Source of the DNA: Thalassobius sp002708925
GTDB taxonomy: Bacteria; Pseudomonadota; Alphaproteobacteria; Rhodobacterales; Rhodobacteraceae
Assembly: GCF_049803795.1 (NCBI RefSeq)
Contig: NZ_JBNAGJ010000003.1
Location: forward strand, 248,001 to 312,000
Direction: 5' to 3'
DNA: 64,000 nucleotides
Below are positions 41,350 to 50,519 of this stretch, one piece after another. Position 1 is the stretch's first letter; the number at the start of each line of letters is the position of its first letter. The notes under the pieces are model-generated. The model was given only the letters and a program-made list of their open reading frames with translations, had not been told where the DNA came from and ran no database searches. The translations under genes and the position numbers were made by a program.

Positions 41350-42432
41350 ATGCTCTATTGGCTGACCGAGCTGTCGGATGGTGGCGATTTCTTCAACCTG
41401 TTTCGCTATATTACCTTCCGCTCGGGCGGGGCATTCATGACGGCGCTGATCTTCGGTTTTATCTTCGGTCAGCCTCTGATCAACGTGTTGCGCCGCAAGC
41501 AGGGCAAAGGCCAGCCGATCCGCGATGACGGCCCCGAGGGCCACTTCGTCAAGGCCGGCACCCCCACCATGGGCGGGCTGCTGATCCTGTCGGCCTTGGT
41601 GGTGTCCACGCTGCTATGGGCGCGGCTGGACAATCCGTTCGTGTGGCTGGTGCTGTTCGTGACCATGGCCTTTGGCCTGATCGGCTTTGCCGATGATTTC
41701 GCCAAGGTCAGCAAGCAAAATACGGCAGGCGTGCCGGGCCGGGTGCGTTTGCTGCTGGGCTTTTTAATCTCGGGCATCGCAGGATACTGGGCGACGCTGT
41801 ATCACCCCGAGGCGCTGCAATACAAACTGGCCCTGCCGGTGTTCAAGGATACGCTGATCAACCTGGGCTATATCTTTATTCCCTTTGCGATGATCGTGAT
41901 TGTCGGCTCGGCCAATGCGGTGAACCTGACGGATGGGCTGGATGGGCTGGCGATCATGCCAGTGATGATTGCCAGCGCCACGCTGGGGGTGATTGCCTAT
42001 GCGGTGGGCCGTGTGGATTTCACCGAGTATCTGGACGTGCATTACGTGCCGGGCACGGGGGAAATTCTGATTTTCGTGGCCGGTCTGGTGGGCGGAGGCC
42101 TGGGGTTCCTGTGGTATAACGCGCCGCCGGCGGCCGTATTCATGGGCGACACCGGATCGCTGGCCCTGGGCGGAGCTTTGGGGGCGATTGCCGTGGCCAC
42201 CAAACACGAGATCGTTCTGGCGATTGTGGGCGGCCTGTTCGTGGTCGAGGCTTTGTCTGTGATCATTCAGGTGCTGTATTTCAAGCGCACCGGAAAGCGC
42301 GTGTTCCTGATGGCGCCGATCCATCACCATTATGAGAAAAAAGGGTGGGCGGAGCCTCAGATCGTGATCCGGTTCTGGATCATTGCGTTGATCCTGGCGA
42401 TGATCGGGCTGGCGACGCTGAAGGTGCGCTAA
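41350..42432 (+). CDS. mraY: Phospho-MurNAc-pentapeptide transferase MraY
   Basis: A 360-aa membrane enzyme with about ten TM helices that makes lipid I on undecaprenyl phosphate. Key motifs: GTPTMGG, FADDFAKV, NAVNLTDGLDGLA, and PIHHHYEKKGW with the catalytic histidines. Full length. 48 bp behind murF. Confidence 0.97.
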   Translation: MLYWLTELSDGGDFFNLFRYITFRSGGAFMTALIFGFIFGQPLINVLRRKQGKGQPIRDDGPEGHFVKAGTPTMGGLLILSALVVSTLLWARLDNPFVWLVLFVTMAFGLIGFADDFAKVSKQNTAGVPGRVRLLLGFLISGIAGYWATLYHPEALQYKLALPVFKDTLINLGYIFIPFAMIVIVGSANAVNLTDGLDGLAIMPVMIASATLGVIAYAVGRVDFTEYLDVHYVPGTGEILIFVAGLVGGGLGFLWYNAPPAAVFMGDTGSLALGGALGAIAVATKHEIVLAIVGGLFVVEALSVIIQVLYFKRTGKRVFLMAPIHHHYEKKGWAEPQIVIRFWIIALILAMIGLATLKVR

Positions 42433-42475
42433 GCGTTTCAATTGCGGCGCCGGGCGGGTGGTTCTGGTGTGCAGT

Positions 42476-42496
42476 GAGTATTTGGGTCAGAAAGAA
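42476..42496 (+). repeat. GAGTATTT-N4-CAGAAAGAA motif, copy B
   Basis: GAGTATTT, GGGT, CAGAAAGAA in the 113-bp gap between mraY and murD, about 50 bases before murD. See the copies at 32080 and 49042. Confidence 0.65.
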
Positions 42497-42545
42497 ACGG
42501 GCTGAGCCTGCGTGAGGCGGGCAGCGTTGGGCGTGGGAGAGTGGC

Positions 42546-43949
42546 ATGATTCCGGTCAGGGGATTCGTAGGTCAGCAGGTGGCGGTTCTGGGGCTGGGGC
42601 GATCCGGGCTGGCGACGGCGCGGGCTTTGAAGGCAGGCGGGGCGGAGGCCGTGTGCTGGGACGATAATCCGGCGGCGCGCGTGGCGGCCGAAGATGAGGG
42701 ATTTGCGATCCGTGATCTGAAAAAGCAGGGGGCGTTCGAGGGCATCGCCAGCCTGATCGTTAGCCCTGGCATTCCGCATCTGTATCCTGAGCCGAACAGG
42801 GTGGTGTGTGCTGCCTGGGCGGTCGGGGTGCCGGTGGATAATGATATTGGGTTGTTTTTTCGCTCGGTTGCCAGTGGGGCCTGGGATGAGTTCGACACGC
42901 CGCCTCGGGTGATTGCGGTGACGGGATCGAATGGGAAATCGACGACCTCGGCGTTGATCCATCATGTCTTGAGCGAAGCGGGGCATCCGGTGCAATTGGC
43001 GGGCAATATCGGGCGCGGGGTGTTGGATATTGATCCGCCCGGCGATGGGGGGGTGGTGGTATTGGAGCTGTCCAGCTATCAGACCGATCTGGCGCGGGCT
43101 TTGACGCCGGATGTGGCGGTGTTCACCAACCTGAGCCCCGATCATCTGGATCGCCATGGCGGCATGGGGGGATATTTCGCGGCCAAGCGGCGGCTCTTTG
43201 CCGAGGGCGGGCCGGATCGGGCCATTATCGGTGTGGATGAACCCGAGGGGCAGTATCTGGCCAATCAGCTGTCCGAAGGGCCGGGGGATGCGCGGGTTAT
43301 TCAGGTGTCTGTGGACCGCAAGCTGACCGGGCCGGGCTGGCAGGTCTGGGCGCGCAAGGGATTCCTGAGCGAGTATCGCAAGGGGCGTCAGGTGGGCGCG
43401 ATTGATTTGCGCTCGATCACCGGCTTGCCGGGGGCGCATAATCATCAGAATGCCTGCGCGGCCTATGCGGCTTGCCGGGCGTTGAATCTGGCACCGCGCC
43501 TGATCGAAGATGCGTTTCACACCTTCCAGGGGTTGCCGCATCGCAGCCAGACCATCGCCGAGGCGGGCGGGGTGCGCTATGTGAACGATTCCAAGGCCAC
43601 CAATGTGGACAGCGCGGCCAAGGCTTTGCAGGCGTTTCAGAACATCCGCTGGATTTGCGGCGGGCTGGAAAAAGAAGGCGGGCTGGAGCGGCTGCAACAG
43701 GCGGCGGGCAATGTGAAAAAGGCCTACGTCATCGGGCGTGAGGCCGCGCATTTCGCGATGCAGCTGGACGGGATCGAGGCCGAGGTGTGCACCGATATGC
43801 AGACCGCCGTTGCTCGCGCGATGGCCGAGGCAGATCCCGGCGATACGGTTTTGTTGGCCCCGGCGGCGGCCAGTTTTGACCAGTATGACAATTTCGAACA
43901 GCGCGGCGAGGATTTCGCATCCTGCGTTCTGGGCGCGCTGGACGTTTAG
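42546..43949 (+). CDS. murD: UDP-MurNAc-L-Ala:D-Glu ligase MurD
   Basis: A 467-aa Mur ligase: N-terminal Rossmann segment VAVLGLGRSGLATARAL, ATP loop TGSNGKSTTSALIHH, NDSKATNVDSAAKAL, and WICGGLEKEGGL. It adds D-glutamate to UDP-MurNAc-L-Ala. Its stop overlaps the stop of the convergent flavoprotein by a few bases, so the dcw co-transcription is interrupted here. Confidence 0.95.
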   Translation: MIPVRGFVGQQVAVLGLGRSGLATARALKAGGAEAVCWDDNPAARVAAEDEGFAIRDLKKQGAFEGIASLIVSPGIPHLYPEPNRVVCAAWAVGVPVDNDIGLFFRSVASGAWDEFDTPPRVIAVTGSNGKSTTSALIHHVLSEAGHPVQLAGNIGRGVLDIDPPGDGGVVVLELSSYQTDLARALTPDVAVFTNLSPDHLDRHGGMGGYFAAKRRLFAEGGPDRAIIGVDEPEGQYLANQLSEGPGDARVIQVSVDRKLTGPGWQVWARKGFLSEYRKGRQVGAIDLRSITGLPGAHNHQNACAAYAACRALNLAPRLIEDAFHTFQGLPHRSQTIAEAGGVRYVNDSKATNVDSAAKALQAFQNIRWICGGLEKEGGLERLQQAAGNVKKAYVIGREAAHFAMQLDGIEAEVCTDMQTAVARAMAEADPGDTVLLAPAAASFDQYDNFEQRGEDFASCVLGALDV

Positions 43950-45130
43950 GCGGTGCGCGCCCGGATCGCCTGACCTGCGGCCCAGCCCGAGGACCAGGCC
44001 CATTGGAAATTGAAACCGCCCAGCCAGCCGGTCACGTCCACGGATTCGCCGATGAAATAGAGGCCGGGGACGGATTTGGACTCCATCGTCGCTGAGTTCA
44101 GCCCCTCCGTGTCGATCCCGCCCAGCGTGACCTCGGCGGTGCGGTAGCCTTCGGAACCGGCGGGGGTTAGCCCCCAGTTGTGAATGCGATCCGCCAGGGC
44201 GCGCAGGGATTTATCGCTCTGATCGGCCAGATTGCCGGTCAGCGCCCATTCCGTACTCAGGTGATCGGCCAGACGGGTGGGCAGGATCTGGCCCAGCATG
44301 GTGGACAGGTTTTTCCGGCCCGCCGTCTGGCGCAGGGCGCGTAGTGTGTCGAACGCATCGGCACCGGGCAGCAGGTTCACGCAAATATCCTGCCCCTCGT
44401 GCCAGTAAGAGGAGATTTGCAGCACCGCAGGCCCCGAGATCCCGCGGTGGGTGAACAGCATGTTTTCGTCAAAACTGGTGCCATTTGCCGCCGTGCGCAC
44501 CGGCAAAGACACCCCCGCCAGCCCCGTAAACCGCTGGGGCGGGAAAGTCAGAGGCACCAGGCCGGGGCGCGTGTCCGTCACCGCCAGGCCAAACTGTCGG
44601 GCAATGTCATAGGCCAGCCCGGTCGCGCCCATCTTGGGGATGGATTTGCCGCCCGTCGCCACCACCAGATTATGCGCGGTTACGGTTTTGCGGCGGCCGT
44701 TGTTTTGGGTGACAACGCGGAAACCGCTTTCGTCGCGCGTTACCTCGGCAATTTCAGCCTCCAGCCAGACGGTGGCGTCGGCCTTGGCGGCTTCGGCCAG
44801 CAGCATGGCCACGATCTGTTTGGCCGAGCCATCGCAGAACAGCTGCCCCAGCGTTTTTTCATGCCAGGCGATGCCGTGGCGGCTGACCAGCTCGATGAAA
44901 TCCCACTGGGTATAGCGTGCCAGCGCGGATTTGACGAAATGCGGGTTCGCGGACAGGAAATTGCCCGGATCGGCGTACATATTGGTAAAATTGCAGCGCC
45001 CGCCGCCCGAAATCCGGATCTTCTCTGCTGGGGCCTTGGCATGGTCCAGCACAAGGCAGCGCCCCCCTGCATGGGCGGCGCACATCAGGCCGGCGGCTCC
45101 TGCGCCAAGGATCAGCGTATCATAGTTCAT
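43946..45130 (-). CDS. HI0933/YhiN-type NAD(P)/FAD oxidoreductase, antisense within dcw
   Basis: A 394-aa flavoprotein. The start is ATG 45130 (MNYDTLILGAGAAGLMCAAH); the frame to 45286 is not supported. A GxGxxG dinucleotide motif is at the N-terminus, then KIRISGGGRCNFTN, the family signature, and NFQWAWSSGWAAG at the end. Relatives (BaiN/YhiN family) have no settled function. It is the only minus-strand gene inside the dcw cluster, convergent with murD and divergent from ftsW. Confidence 0.92.
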   Translation of the reverse strand: MNYDTLILGAGAAGLMCAAHAGGRCLVLDHAKAPAEKIRISGGGRCNFTNMYADPGNFLSANPHFVKSALARYTQWDFIELVSRHGIAWHEKTLGQLFCDGSAKQIVAMLLAEAAKADATVWLEAEIAEVTRDESGFRVVTQNNGRRKTVTAHNLVVATGGKSIPKMGATGLAYDIARQFGLAVTDTRPGLVPLTFPPQRFTGLAGVSLPVRTAANGTSFDENMLFTHRGISGPAVLQISSYWHEGQDICVNLLPGADAFDTLRALRQTAGRKNLSTMLGQILPTRLADHLSTEWALTGNLADQSDKSLRALADRIHNWGLTPAGSEGYRTAEVTLGGIDTEGLNSATMESKSVPGLYFIGESVDVTGWLGGFNFQWAWSSGWAAGQAIRARTA

Positions 45131-45300
45131 ATGCCTCGCCTGCCTGAAGCGCGCCCGATTGGCAAGGGATTTGGCAAGGGCTTGCTGATCGGCCGGGTGT
45201 GTGGGGCTTTTATCTCTGGCCCCGAGGGGTACGATTCGGTACACTGACAAGAACAGACCCCGCAAAGGGGCGTTATTCAGAGGCAAAACGGCGGTATCCC

Positions 45301-46467
45301 ATGACAGAGATGGTCTATGGTTCGGTTCCCGTTCGCGACGGTGAGCCAGTTCTTCCCAAATGGTGGCGGACGATCGACAAATGGTCGATGTCCTGCATCC
45401 TAATCCTGTTTGCCGTGGGGCTGCTGCTGGGCTTTGCCGCCTCGCCGCCGCTGGCCGAGAAGAACGGGTTTCTGCCCTTCCACTATGTGCAGCGCCAGGC
45501 CTTTTTTGGCGGAGTCGCTTTGGTCGTGATGCTGATTGCCTCGATGATGGGGCCGGTGATGGTGCGCCGTCTGGCGGTGCTGGGGTTCGTTGTGGCCTTT
45601 GTCGCGCTGCTGGGGCTGCCGTTCTTTGGCACGGATTTCGGCAAGGGCGCGACGCGGTGGTATTCGCTGGGCTTTGCCAGCGTGCAGCCGTCCGAGTTTC
45701 TGAAGCCCGCTTTCGTGATTGTGGCCGCCTGGCTGATGGCGGCAGCGCAGGAAATTCACGGCCCTCCGGGGCGGCTGTGGTCCTTTGGGCTGATGATCGT
45801 GATCGTCACCATTCTGGCGTTGCAGCCCGATTTCGGACAGGCCAGCCTGGTGCTGTTCGGCTGGGGCGTGATGTATTTCGTCGCCGGTGCGCCGATTTTG
45901 CTGCTGGTGGGCATGGCCGGGATGGTCGTGCTGGCGGGCACGTTTGCCTATAATAATTCCGAACATTTTGCCCGCCGGATTGATGGCTTTCTGTCGCCCG
46001 ATCTGGATCCGCGCACGCAGCTGGGCTATGCCACCAATGCCATCCAAGAGGGCGGCTTTTTCGGCGTCGGCGTGGGCGAGGGTGCGGTGAAATGGTCTCT
46101 GCCCGACGCGCATACCGATTTCATCATCGCCGTCGCCGCCGAGGAATACGGCCTGGTTCTGGTGCTGTGCATCATCGCGCTCTATTCGGTGGTTGTGGTG
46201 CGCAGCTTCTTCCGCCTGATGAAGGAACGAGACCCGTTCATCCGTCTGGCCGGCACTGGTCTGGCCGCGATGTTCGGCGTGCAGGCGATGATCAATATGG
46301 GCGTGGCCGTGCGCCTGCTACCCGCCAAGGGCATGACCCTGCCTTTCGTCAGCTATGGGGGCTCGTCCCTGATTGCGGGGGGGATTGCCGTGGGGATGCT
46401 GCTGGCCTTTACCCGGACCCGTCCGCAAGGCGAGATCGGCGATATTCTACGAGGAAAATTCAAATGA
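45301..46467 (+). CDS. ftsW: Septal peptidoglycan glycosyltransferase FtsW
   Basis: A 388-aa SEDS protein with about ten TM helices. The start is ATG 45301 (MTEMVYGSVPVRDG) and not the upstream open frame. SEDS signatures: VQPSEFLKPAFV, LLQPDFGQ-like (ALQPDFGQASLV) and LPFVSYGGSSL. It polymerises lipid II with FtsI. It needs its own promoter because a minus-strand gene precedes it. murG overlaps by four bases. Confidence 0.95.
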   Translation: MTEMVYGSVPVRDGEPVLPKWWRTIDKWSMSCILILFAVGLLLGFAASPPLAEKNGFLPFHYVQRQAFFGGVALVVMLIASMMGPVMVRRLAVLGFVVAFVALLGLPFFGTDFGKGATRWYSLGFASVQPSEFLKPAFVIVAAWLMAAAQEIHGPPGRLWSFGLMIVIVTILALQPDFGQASLVLFGWGVMYFVAGAPILLLVGMAGMVVLAGTFAYNNSEHFARRIDGFLSPDLDPRTQLGYATNAIQEGGFFGVGVGEGAVKWSLPDAHTDFIIAVAAEEYGLVLVLCIIALYSVVVVRSFFRLMKERDPFIRLAGTGLAAMFGVQAMINMGVAVRLLPAKGMTLPFVSYGGSSLIAGGIAVGMLLAFTRTRPQGEIGDILRGKFK

Positions 46468-47558
46468 CCACGCAGCCTTTGCTGGTGATTGCTGCCGGGG
46501 GAACCGGCGGCCACATGTTCCCTGCGCAGGCCCTGGCCGAGGCAATGCTGCGCCGTGGCTGGCGGGTCAAACTGTCCACCGATGCGCGTGGCGCTCGCTA
46601 TACGGGTGGCTTCCCGCATTCGGTTGAAATCGAACAGGTCTCCAGCGCCACCTTCGCACGCGGAGGGCTGCTGGCCAAGGCGGCCGTACCGTTCCGCATT
46701 CTGGGCGGCGTGCTGGGCATGATGATGCGGATGCGCCGCGACCGGCCCGCCGTTGTGGTGGGCTTTGGCGGCTATCCGTCCATTCCCGCGATCGGGGCGG
46801 CGACCTTGCTGAAACTGCCGCGCATGATCCATGAACAGAACGGCATTCTGGGCCGGGTGAACCAGATTTTCGCCCCCCGTGTGGATGCGGTGGCCTGCGG
46901 CACCTGGCCCACCGACCTGCCCGAGGGTGTTGAAGGGGTTCACACCGGCAATCCGGTGCGCAAGGCCGTGCATGACCGGGCGGGCGCGGGCTATATCAGC
47001 CCTGGCGAGTACCCCATGTCGATCCTGGTGATGGGCGGCAGTCAGGGCGCGCGCATCCTGTCGGATGTGGTGCCCGGCGCGATTGCCGCGCTGCCCGATG
47101 CGCTGTTGCAATATGTGCGCGTTTCGCATCAGGCCCGCGACGAGGATTTCGACCGCGTCACCCAATTCTACGCTGAGCATGGCATCGCCGCCGATGTGCA
47201 GCCGTTTTTCCACGACGTCCCCACCCGCATGAGCGAGGCGCAGCTGGTGATCTCGCGTTCCGGCGCGTCCAGCGTGGCGGATATTTCGGTGATCGGGCGC
47301 CCGTCCATTCTGGTGCCCTTTGCCGCAGCCACGGGGGACCACCAAACCGCCAATGCTCGTGGTCTGGTGGAGGCAGGCGCGGCCATCCTGATCCCGGAAA
47401 ACCGGCTTGAGATTTCCACGCTGGCAGAGCAAATAGCCACCGTGCTGACCAACCCGCAAGGCGCGCAGATGATGGCGGGTGCCGCGCTTAGCTGCGGCAA
47501 ACCCGAAGCGACAGAAGAGCTGGTGCAGATGGTGATGACGCTGGCAAAGAAGGACTGA
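46464..47558 (+). CDS. murG: Lipid II synthase MurG (GlcNAc transferase)
   Basis: A 364-aa GT28 glycosyltransferase. The ATG at 46464 overlaps the ftsW stop, with GAGGAAAA upstream. AAGGTGGHMFPAQALA is the lipid-substrate loop; GFGGYPSIPA, HEQNGILGRVN, and the C-terminal SRSGASSVADI site for UDP-GlcNAc follow. It converts lipid I to lipid II at the inner membrane. Confidence 0.96.
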   Translation: MTTQPLLVIAAGGTGGHMFPAQALAEAMLRRGWRVKLSTDARGARYTGGFPHSVEIEQVSSATFARGGLLAKAAVPFRILGGVLGMMMRMRRDRPAVVVGFGGYPSIPAIGAATLLKLPRMIHEQNGILGRVNQIFAPRVDAVACGTWPTDLPEGVEGVHTGNPVRKAVHDRAGAGYISPGEYPMSILVMGGSQGARILSDVVPGAIAALPDALLQYVRVSHQARDEDFDRVTQFYAEHGIAADVQPFFHDVPTRMSEAQLVISRSGASSVADISVIGRPSILVPFAAATGDHQTANARGLVEAGAAILIPENRLEISTLAEQIATVLTNPQGAQMMAGAALSCGKPEATEELVQMVMTLAKKD

Positions 47559-47562
47559 CAAC

Positions 47563-48963
47563 ATGAACGCAGCAACCAAGCTGCCCACCGATGTGGGCCC
47601 CATTCATTTCGTGGGCATCGGCGGGATCGGCATGTCCGGCATCGCCGAGGTGCTGCTGAACCATGGTTACACCGTTCAGGGCAGCGATCTGAAAACCAGC
47701 AAGATCACGGATCGCCTGGCCGGGATGGGCGCCACCATTTTCGAGGGCCAGCGCGCGGATAATCTGAAGGGGGCCGAGGTCATCGTGATCTCCTCCGCGA
47801 TCAAACCGGGCAATCCTGAACTGGACGAGGCCCGCCGCCTGGGCCTGCCCGTCGTGCGCCGCGCCGAAATGTTGGCCGAGCTGATGCGCCTGAAATCCAA
47901 CATCGCCGTTGCGGGCACGCATGGCAAAACCACCACCACCACGATGGTGGCCACCCTGCTGGATGCGGGCCATGTGGACCCGACCGTGATCAATGGCGGC
48001 ATCATCCATGCCTATGGTAGCAATGCCCGGATGGGCGAGGGCGAATGGATGGTGGTCGAGGCGGATGAGTCCGACGGCACTTTCAATCGTCTGCCCGCCA
48101 CCATTGCCATCGTCACCAATATCGACCCCGAACATATGGAGCATTGGGGCACGATCGAAAACCTGCGCCGGGGCTTTCTGGATTTCGTGTCCAACATTCC
48201 CTTCTACGGGCTGGCCGTCTGCTGCACCGATCATCCCGAGGTGCAGGCTTTGGTCGGTAAGATCACCGACCGGCGCGTCGTCACCTTTGGCTTTAACGCG
48301 CAGGCGGATGTGCGCGCCGCGAACCTGACCTACAAAAAGGGCGTGGCGCATTTCGACATTCTGTTGCAGGCCGAGGGTATCGTCATCGAGGGCTGCACCC
48401 TGCCCATGCCCGGCGATCATAACGTGTCGAACGCGCTGGCCGCTGTGGCCGTGGCCCGCCATCTGGGCATGAAAGCCGAGGAAATCCGCGCGGCGCTTGC
48501 GGCATTCAAGGGCGTGAACCGGCGTTTCACTAAGGTGGGCGAGGTGGGCGGCGTGACCATCATCGACGATTACGGCCACCATCCGGTGGAAATCGCCGCC
48601 GTGCTGAAAGCCGCGCGCCAAGCCACCGAGGGCCGCGTGATCGCGGTGCATCAGCCGCATCGTTATAGCCGCCTGCATTCCCTGTTCGAGGATTTCTGCG
48701 CCTGTTTCAACGATGCCGATGTGGTGGGCATCGCCGAGGTCTTCGCCGCCGGTGAGCACCCCATCGAGGGCGCCAGCCGGGACGATCTGGTGGCCGGGCT
48801 GGTCCAGCATGGGCACCGGCACGCGCTGGCCATTGCCTCGGAGGCGGATCTGGAGGCGCTGGTACGCGCCGAGGCCAGGCCGGGCGATATGGTTGTCTGT
48901 CTGGGCGCGGGGACGATCAGCGCCTGGGCGCATGGGTTGCCCGCACGTCTGGGGCAGGGCTGA
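47563..48963 (+). CDS. murC: UDP-MurNAc:L-alanine ligase MurC
   Basis: A 466-aa Mur ligase: HFVGIGGIGMSGIAEVLL, ATP loop AGTHGKTTTTTMVATLL, EADESDGTF, and IDDYGHHPVEIAAVL. It catalyses the first peptide step, L-Ala onto UDP-MurNAc. It follows murG after four bases. Confidence 0.97.
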   Translation: MNAATKLPTDVGPIHFVGIGGIGMSGIAEVLLNHGYTVQGSDLKTSKITDRLAGMGATIFEGQRADNLKGAEVIVISSAIKPGNPELDEARRLGLPVVRRAEMLAELMRLKSNIAVAGTHGKTTTTTMVATLLDAGHVDPTVINGGIIHAYGSNARMGEGEWMVVEADESDGTFNRLPATIAIVTNIDPEHMEHWGTIENLRRGFLDFVSNIPFYGLAVCCTDHPEVQALVGKITDRRVVTFGFNAQADVRAANLTYKKGVAHFDILLQAEGIVIEGCTLPMPGDHNVSNALAAVAVARHLGMKAEEIRAALAAFKGVNRRFTKVGEVGGVTIIDDYGHHPVEIAAVLKAARQATEGRVIAVHQPHRYSRLHSLFEDFCACFNDADVVGIAEVFAAGEHPIEGASRDDLVAGLVQHGHRHALAIASEADLEALVRAEARPGDMVVCLGAGTISAWAHGLPARLGQG

Positions 48964-49041
48964 TCTGGCGCAAAGTTGCGTCTGGTCTGGCTGTGTTAGG
49001 GTGACTGTGCGGCGTTGCGGATGCGGCGCGGCTGTGCAGAT

Positions 49042-49062
49042 GAGTATTTGGATCAGAAAGAA
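49042..49062 (+). repeat. GAGTATTT-N4-CAGAAAGAA motif, copy C
   Basis: GAGTATTT, GGAT, CAGAAAGAA in the gap between murC and the permease, ending nine bases before the likely permease start codon. Confidence 0.65.
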
Positions 49063-49071
49063 GGGCGCAGT

Positions 49072-50259
49072 GTGGGCGAGGATTTGAAGCGTCGGATCGG
49101 ATTGGGGCTGCTGACGGCCTATGGTGTCGGTGTCATGGTGGGCGCGGGCATTTATGTGCTGGTGGGGGCGGTGGCTGATCAGGCGGGGATCTGGTCGCCT
49201 TTGGCGTTTATGGTGGCGGGGGCGATCGCGGCTCCGACGGCGCTGAGCTATTCTGAGTTTTCCACCCGCATTCCCGAAGCGGCGGGCGAGGCGGCCTATG
49301 TGGCCCGCGGGTTCGATATTCCGTTGATTGCGCTGATCGTGGGGCTGGCCATTGTCATGGCGGGCACTGTATCGGCGGCGGCTGTGTTGCGGGGCGGGGT
49401 GGGGTATCTGACCTCGGTTCTGGATGTGCCGGGCGCCTGGGCGATCATCGCGGTGGGGGCGGCGCTGACCCTTGTGGCCATTCTGGGGGTCCTGGAGAGC
49501 ATGGCCCTGGCGGCGGTGTTCACGGTGATCGAGCTGGCTGGGCTGGGGCTTGTTGTGTGGGCCGGTTTCGGGGCCGAGGCGTCATCGGATTTCACCATCC
49601 CCGATGTGCCTGTCTGGTCGGGGATCGGGGCGGCGGCGGTTCTGGCTTTCTTTGCCTTTATCGGTTTCGAGGATATCGTGAACATGGCCGAGGAGGTGGA
49701 AAACCCCACCCGGACCATGCCGCGGGCGATCTTGTTATCGCTGCTGATCACCAGCGTGATTTATGCGCTGGTCAGCTTTGCCGCGATCCGGGCGGTGCCG
49801 CTGGAGGAGTTGGCGGCCTCGGAGCGGCCACTGGTTCTGGTATGGGAGGCTCATAGCGCGAGGGGAGGCAGTTATTTCGCGCTGATCGCGGTGGTGGCGG
49901 CGCTGAACGGGGTGTTGGCGCAGATCGTCATGGCCAGCCGGGTGCTGTTCGGGCTGGGCAAGCGTTATGGGATCTTGCGGCCGTTTCATCATGCGCATCC
50001 GCGGTTCGGCACGCCGGTTCTGGCCACTGCTTTGCTGGGCGGGATCGTGATTTTTGCCGCCGTCAACCTGCCGATCGCGTCACTGGCCGAGATGACCTCG
50101 ACCCTGTTGCTGGCTGTGTTCGTGCTGGTCAATCTGGCGCTGATCGCCGTCAAGCGGGCCGAGCCCGACGCGCCTTTCCGTGTGCCCACCTATGTGCCTG
50201 TGCTGGGCGTGATTCTGGCCGGGGCGGCGTTGATTGTCAGCCTTTGGGGGATGGGATGA
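49072..50259 (+). CDS. APC-superfamily amino acid permease inserted in dcw
   Basis: A 395-aa transporter with about 12 TM helices. The start is probably GTG 49072 (reading MGEDLKRRIGLGLLTAYGVGVMVGAGIYVLVG), since the upstream part of the frame overlaps the repeat motif. GAGIYVLVG is the APC substrate-site motif; FFAFIGFEDIVNMAEEVENPTRTMPRAI is also diagnostic. The substrate is unknown. It sits between murC and DUF2484, which are usually adjacent in Rhodobacteraceae. Its stop overlaps the DUF2484 start. Confidence 0.92.
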   Translation: MGEDLKRRIGLGLLTAYGVGVMVGAGIYVLVGAVADQAGIWSPLAFMVAGAIAAPTALSYSEFSTRIPEAAGEAAYVARGFDIPLIALIVGLAIVMAGTVSAAAVLRGGVGYLTSVLDVPGAWAIIAVGAALTLVAILGVLESMALAAVFTVIELAGLGLVVWAGFGAEASSDFTIPDVPVWSGIGAAAVLAFFAFIGFEDIVNMAEEVENPTRTMPRAILLSLLITSVIYALVSFAAIRAVPLEELAASERPLVLVWEAHSARGGSYFALIAVVAALNGVLAQIVMASRVLFGLGKRYGILRPFHHAHPRFGTPVLATALLGGIVIFAAVNLPIASLAEMTSTLLLAVFVLVNLALIAVKRAEPDAPFRVPTYVPVLGVILAGAALIVSLWGMG

Positions 50260-50519
50260 GTTGGTCGCTGATCCTGGCTTTGGTGTGGTTCGTGGTGGCC
50301 AATCTGGGGGCCATGGTGCCCAGCAGGCGCCATCACTGGCCCTTTGCCTATGGTCTGATCGCGGTGGGCATTCCCATTCTGGGCGCGGTGGTTTATCTGC
50401 ATGGTCCCTGGATCGGGTTGCTGATCCTGGTGGCCGCCATGTCCGTTTTGCGCTGGCCGGTGATTTATCTGTTCCGCTGGATCAAGCGAAAAGGAAAGAC
50501 CAAAGATGCAGATGCCTGA
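50256..50519 (+). CDS. DUF2484 membrane protein
   Basis: An 87-aa protein with three hydrophobic segments (SLILALVWFVVANLGAMV; WPFAYGLIAVGIPILGAVVYL; WIGLLILVAAMSVLRWPVIYLF) and a basic tail. The ATG at 50256 overlaps the permease stop and GGGGGATG precedes it. The family, DUF2484, is characteristically found beside murB in Rhodobacteraceae. A division or cell-wall role is plausible from position only. Confidence 0.85.
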   Translation: MSWSLILALVWFVVANLGAMVPSRRHHWPFAYGLIAVGIPILGAVVYLHGPWIGLLILVAAMSVLRWPVIYLFRWIKRKGKTKDADA

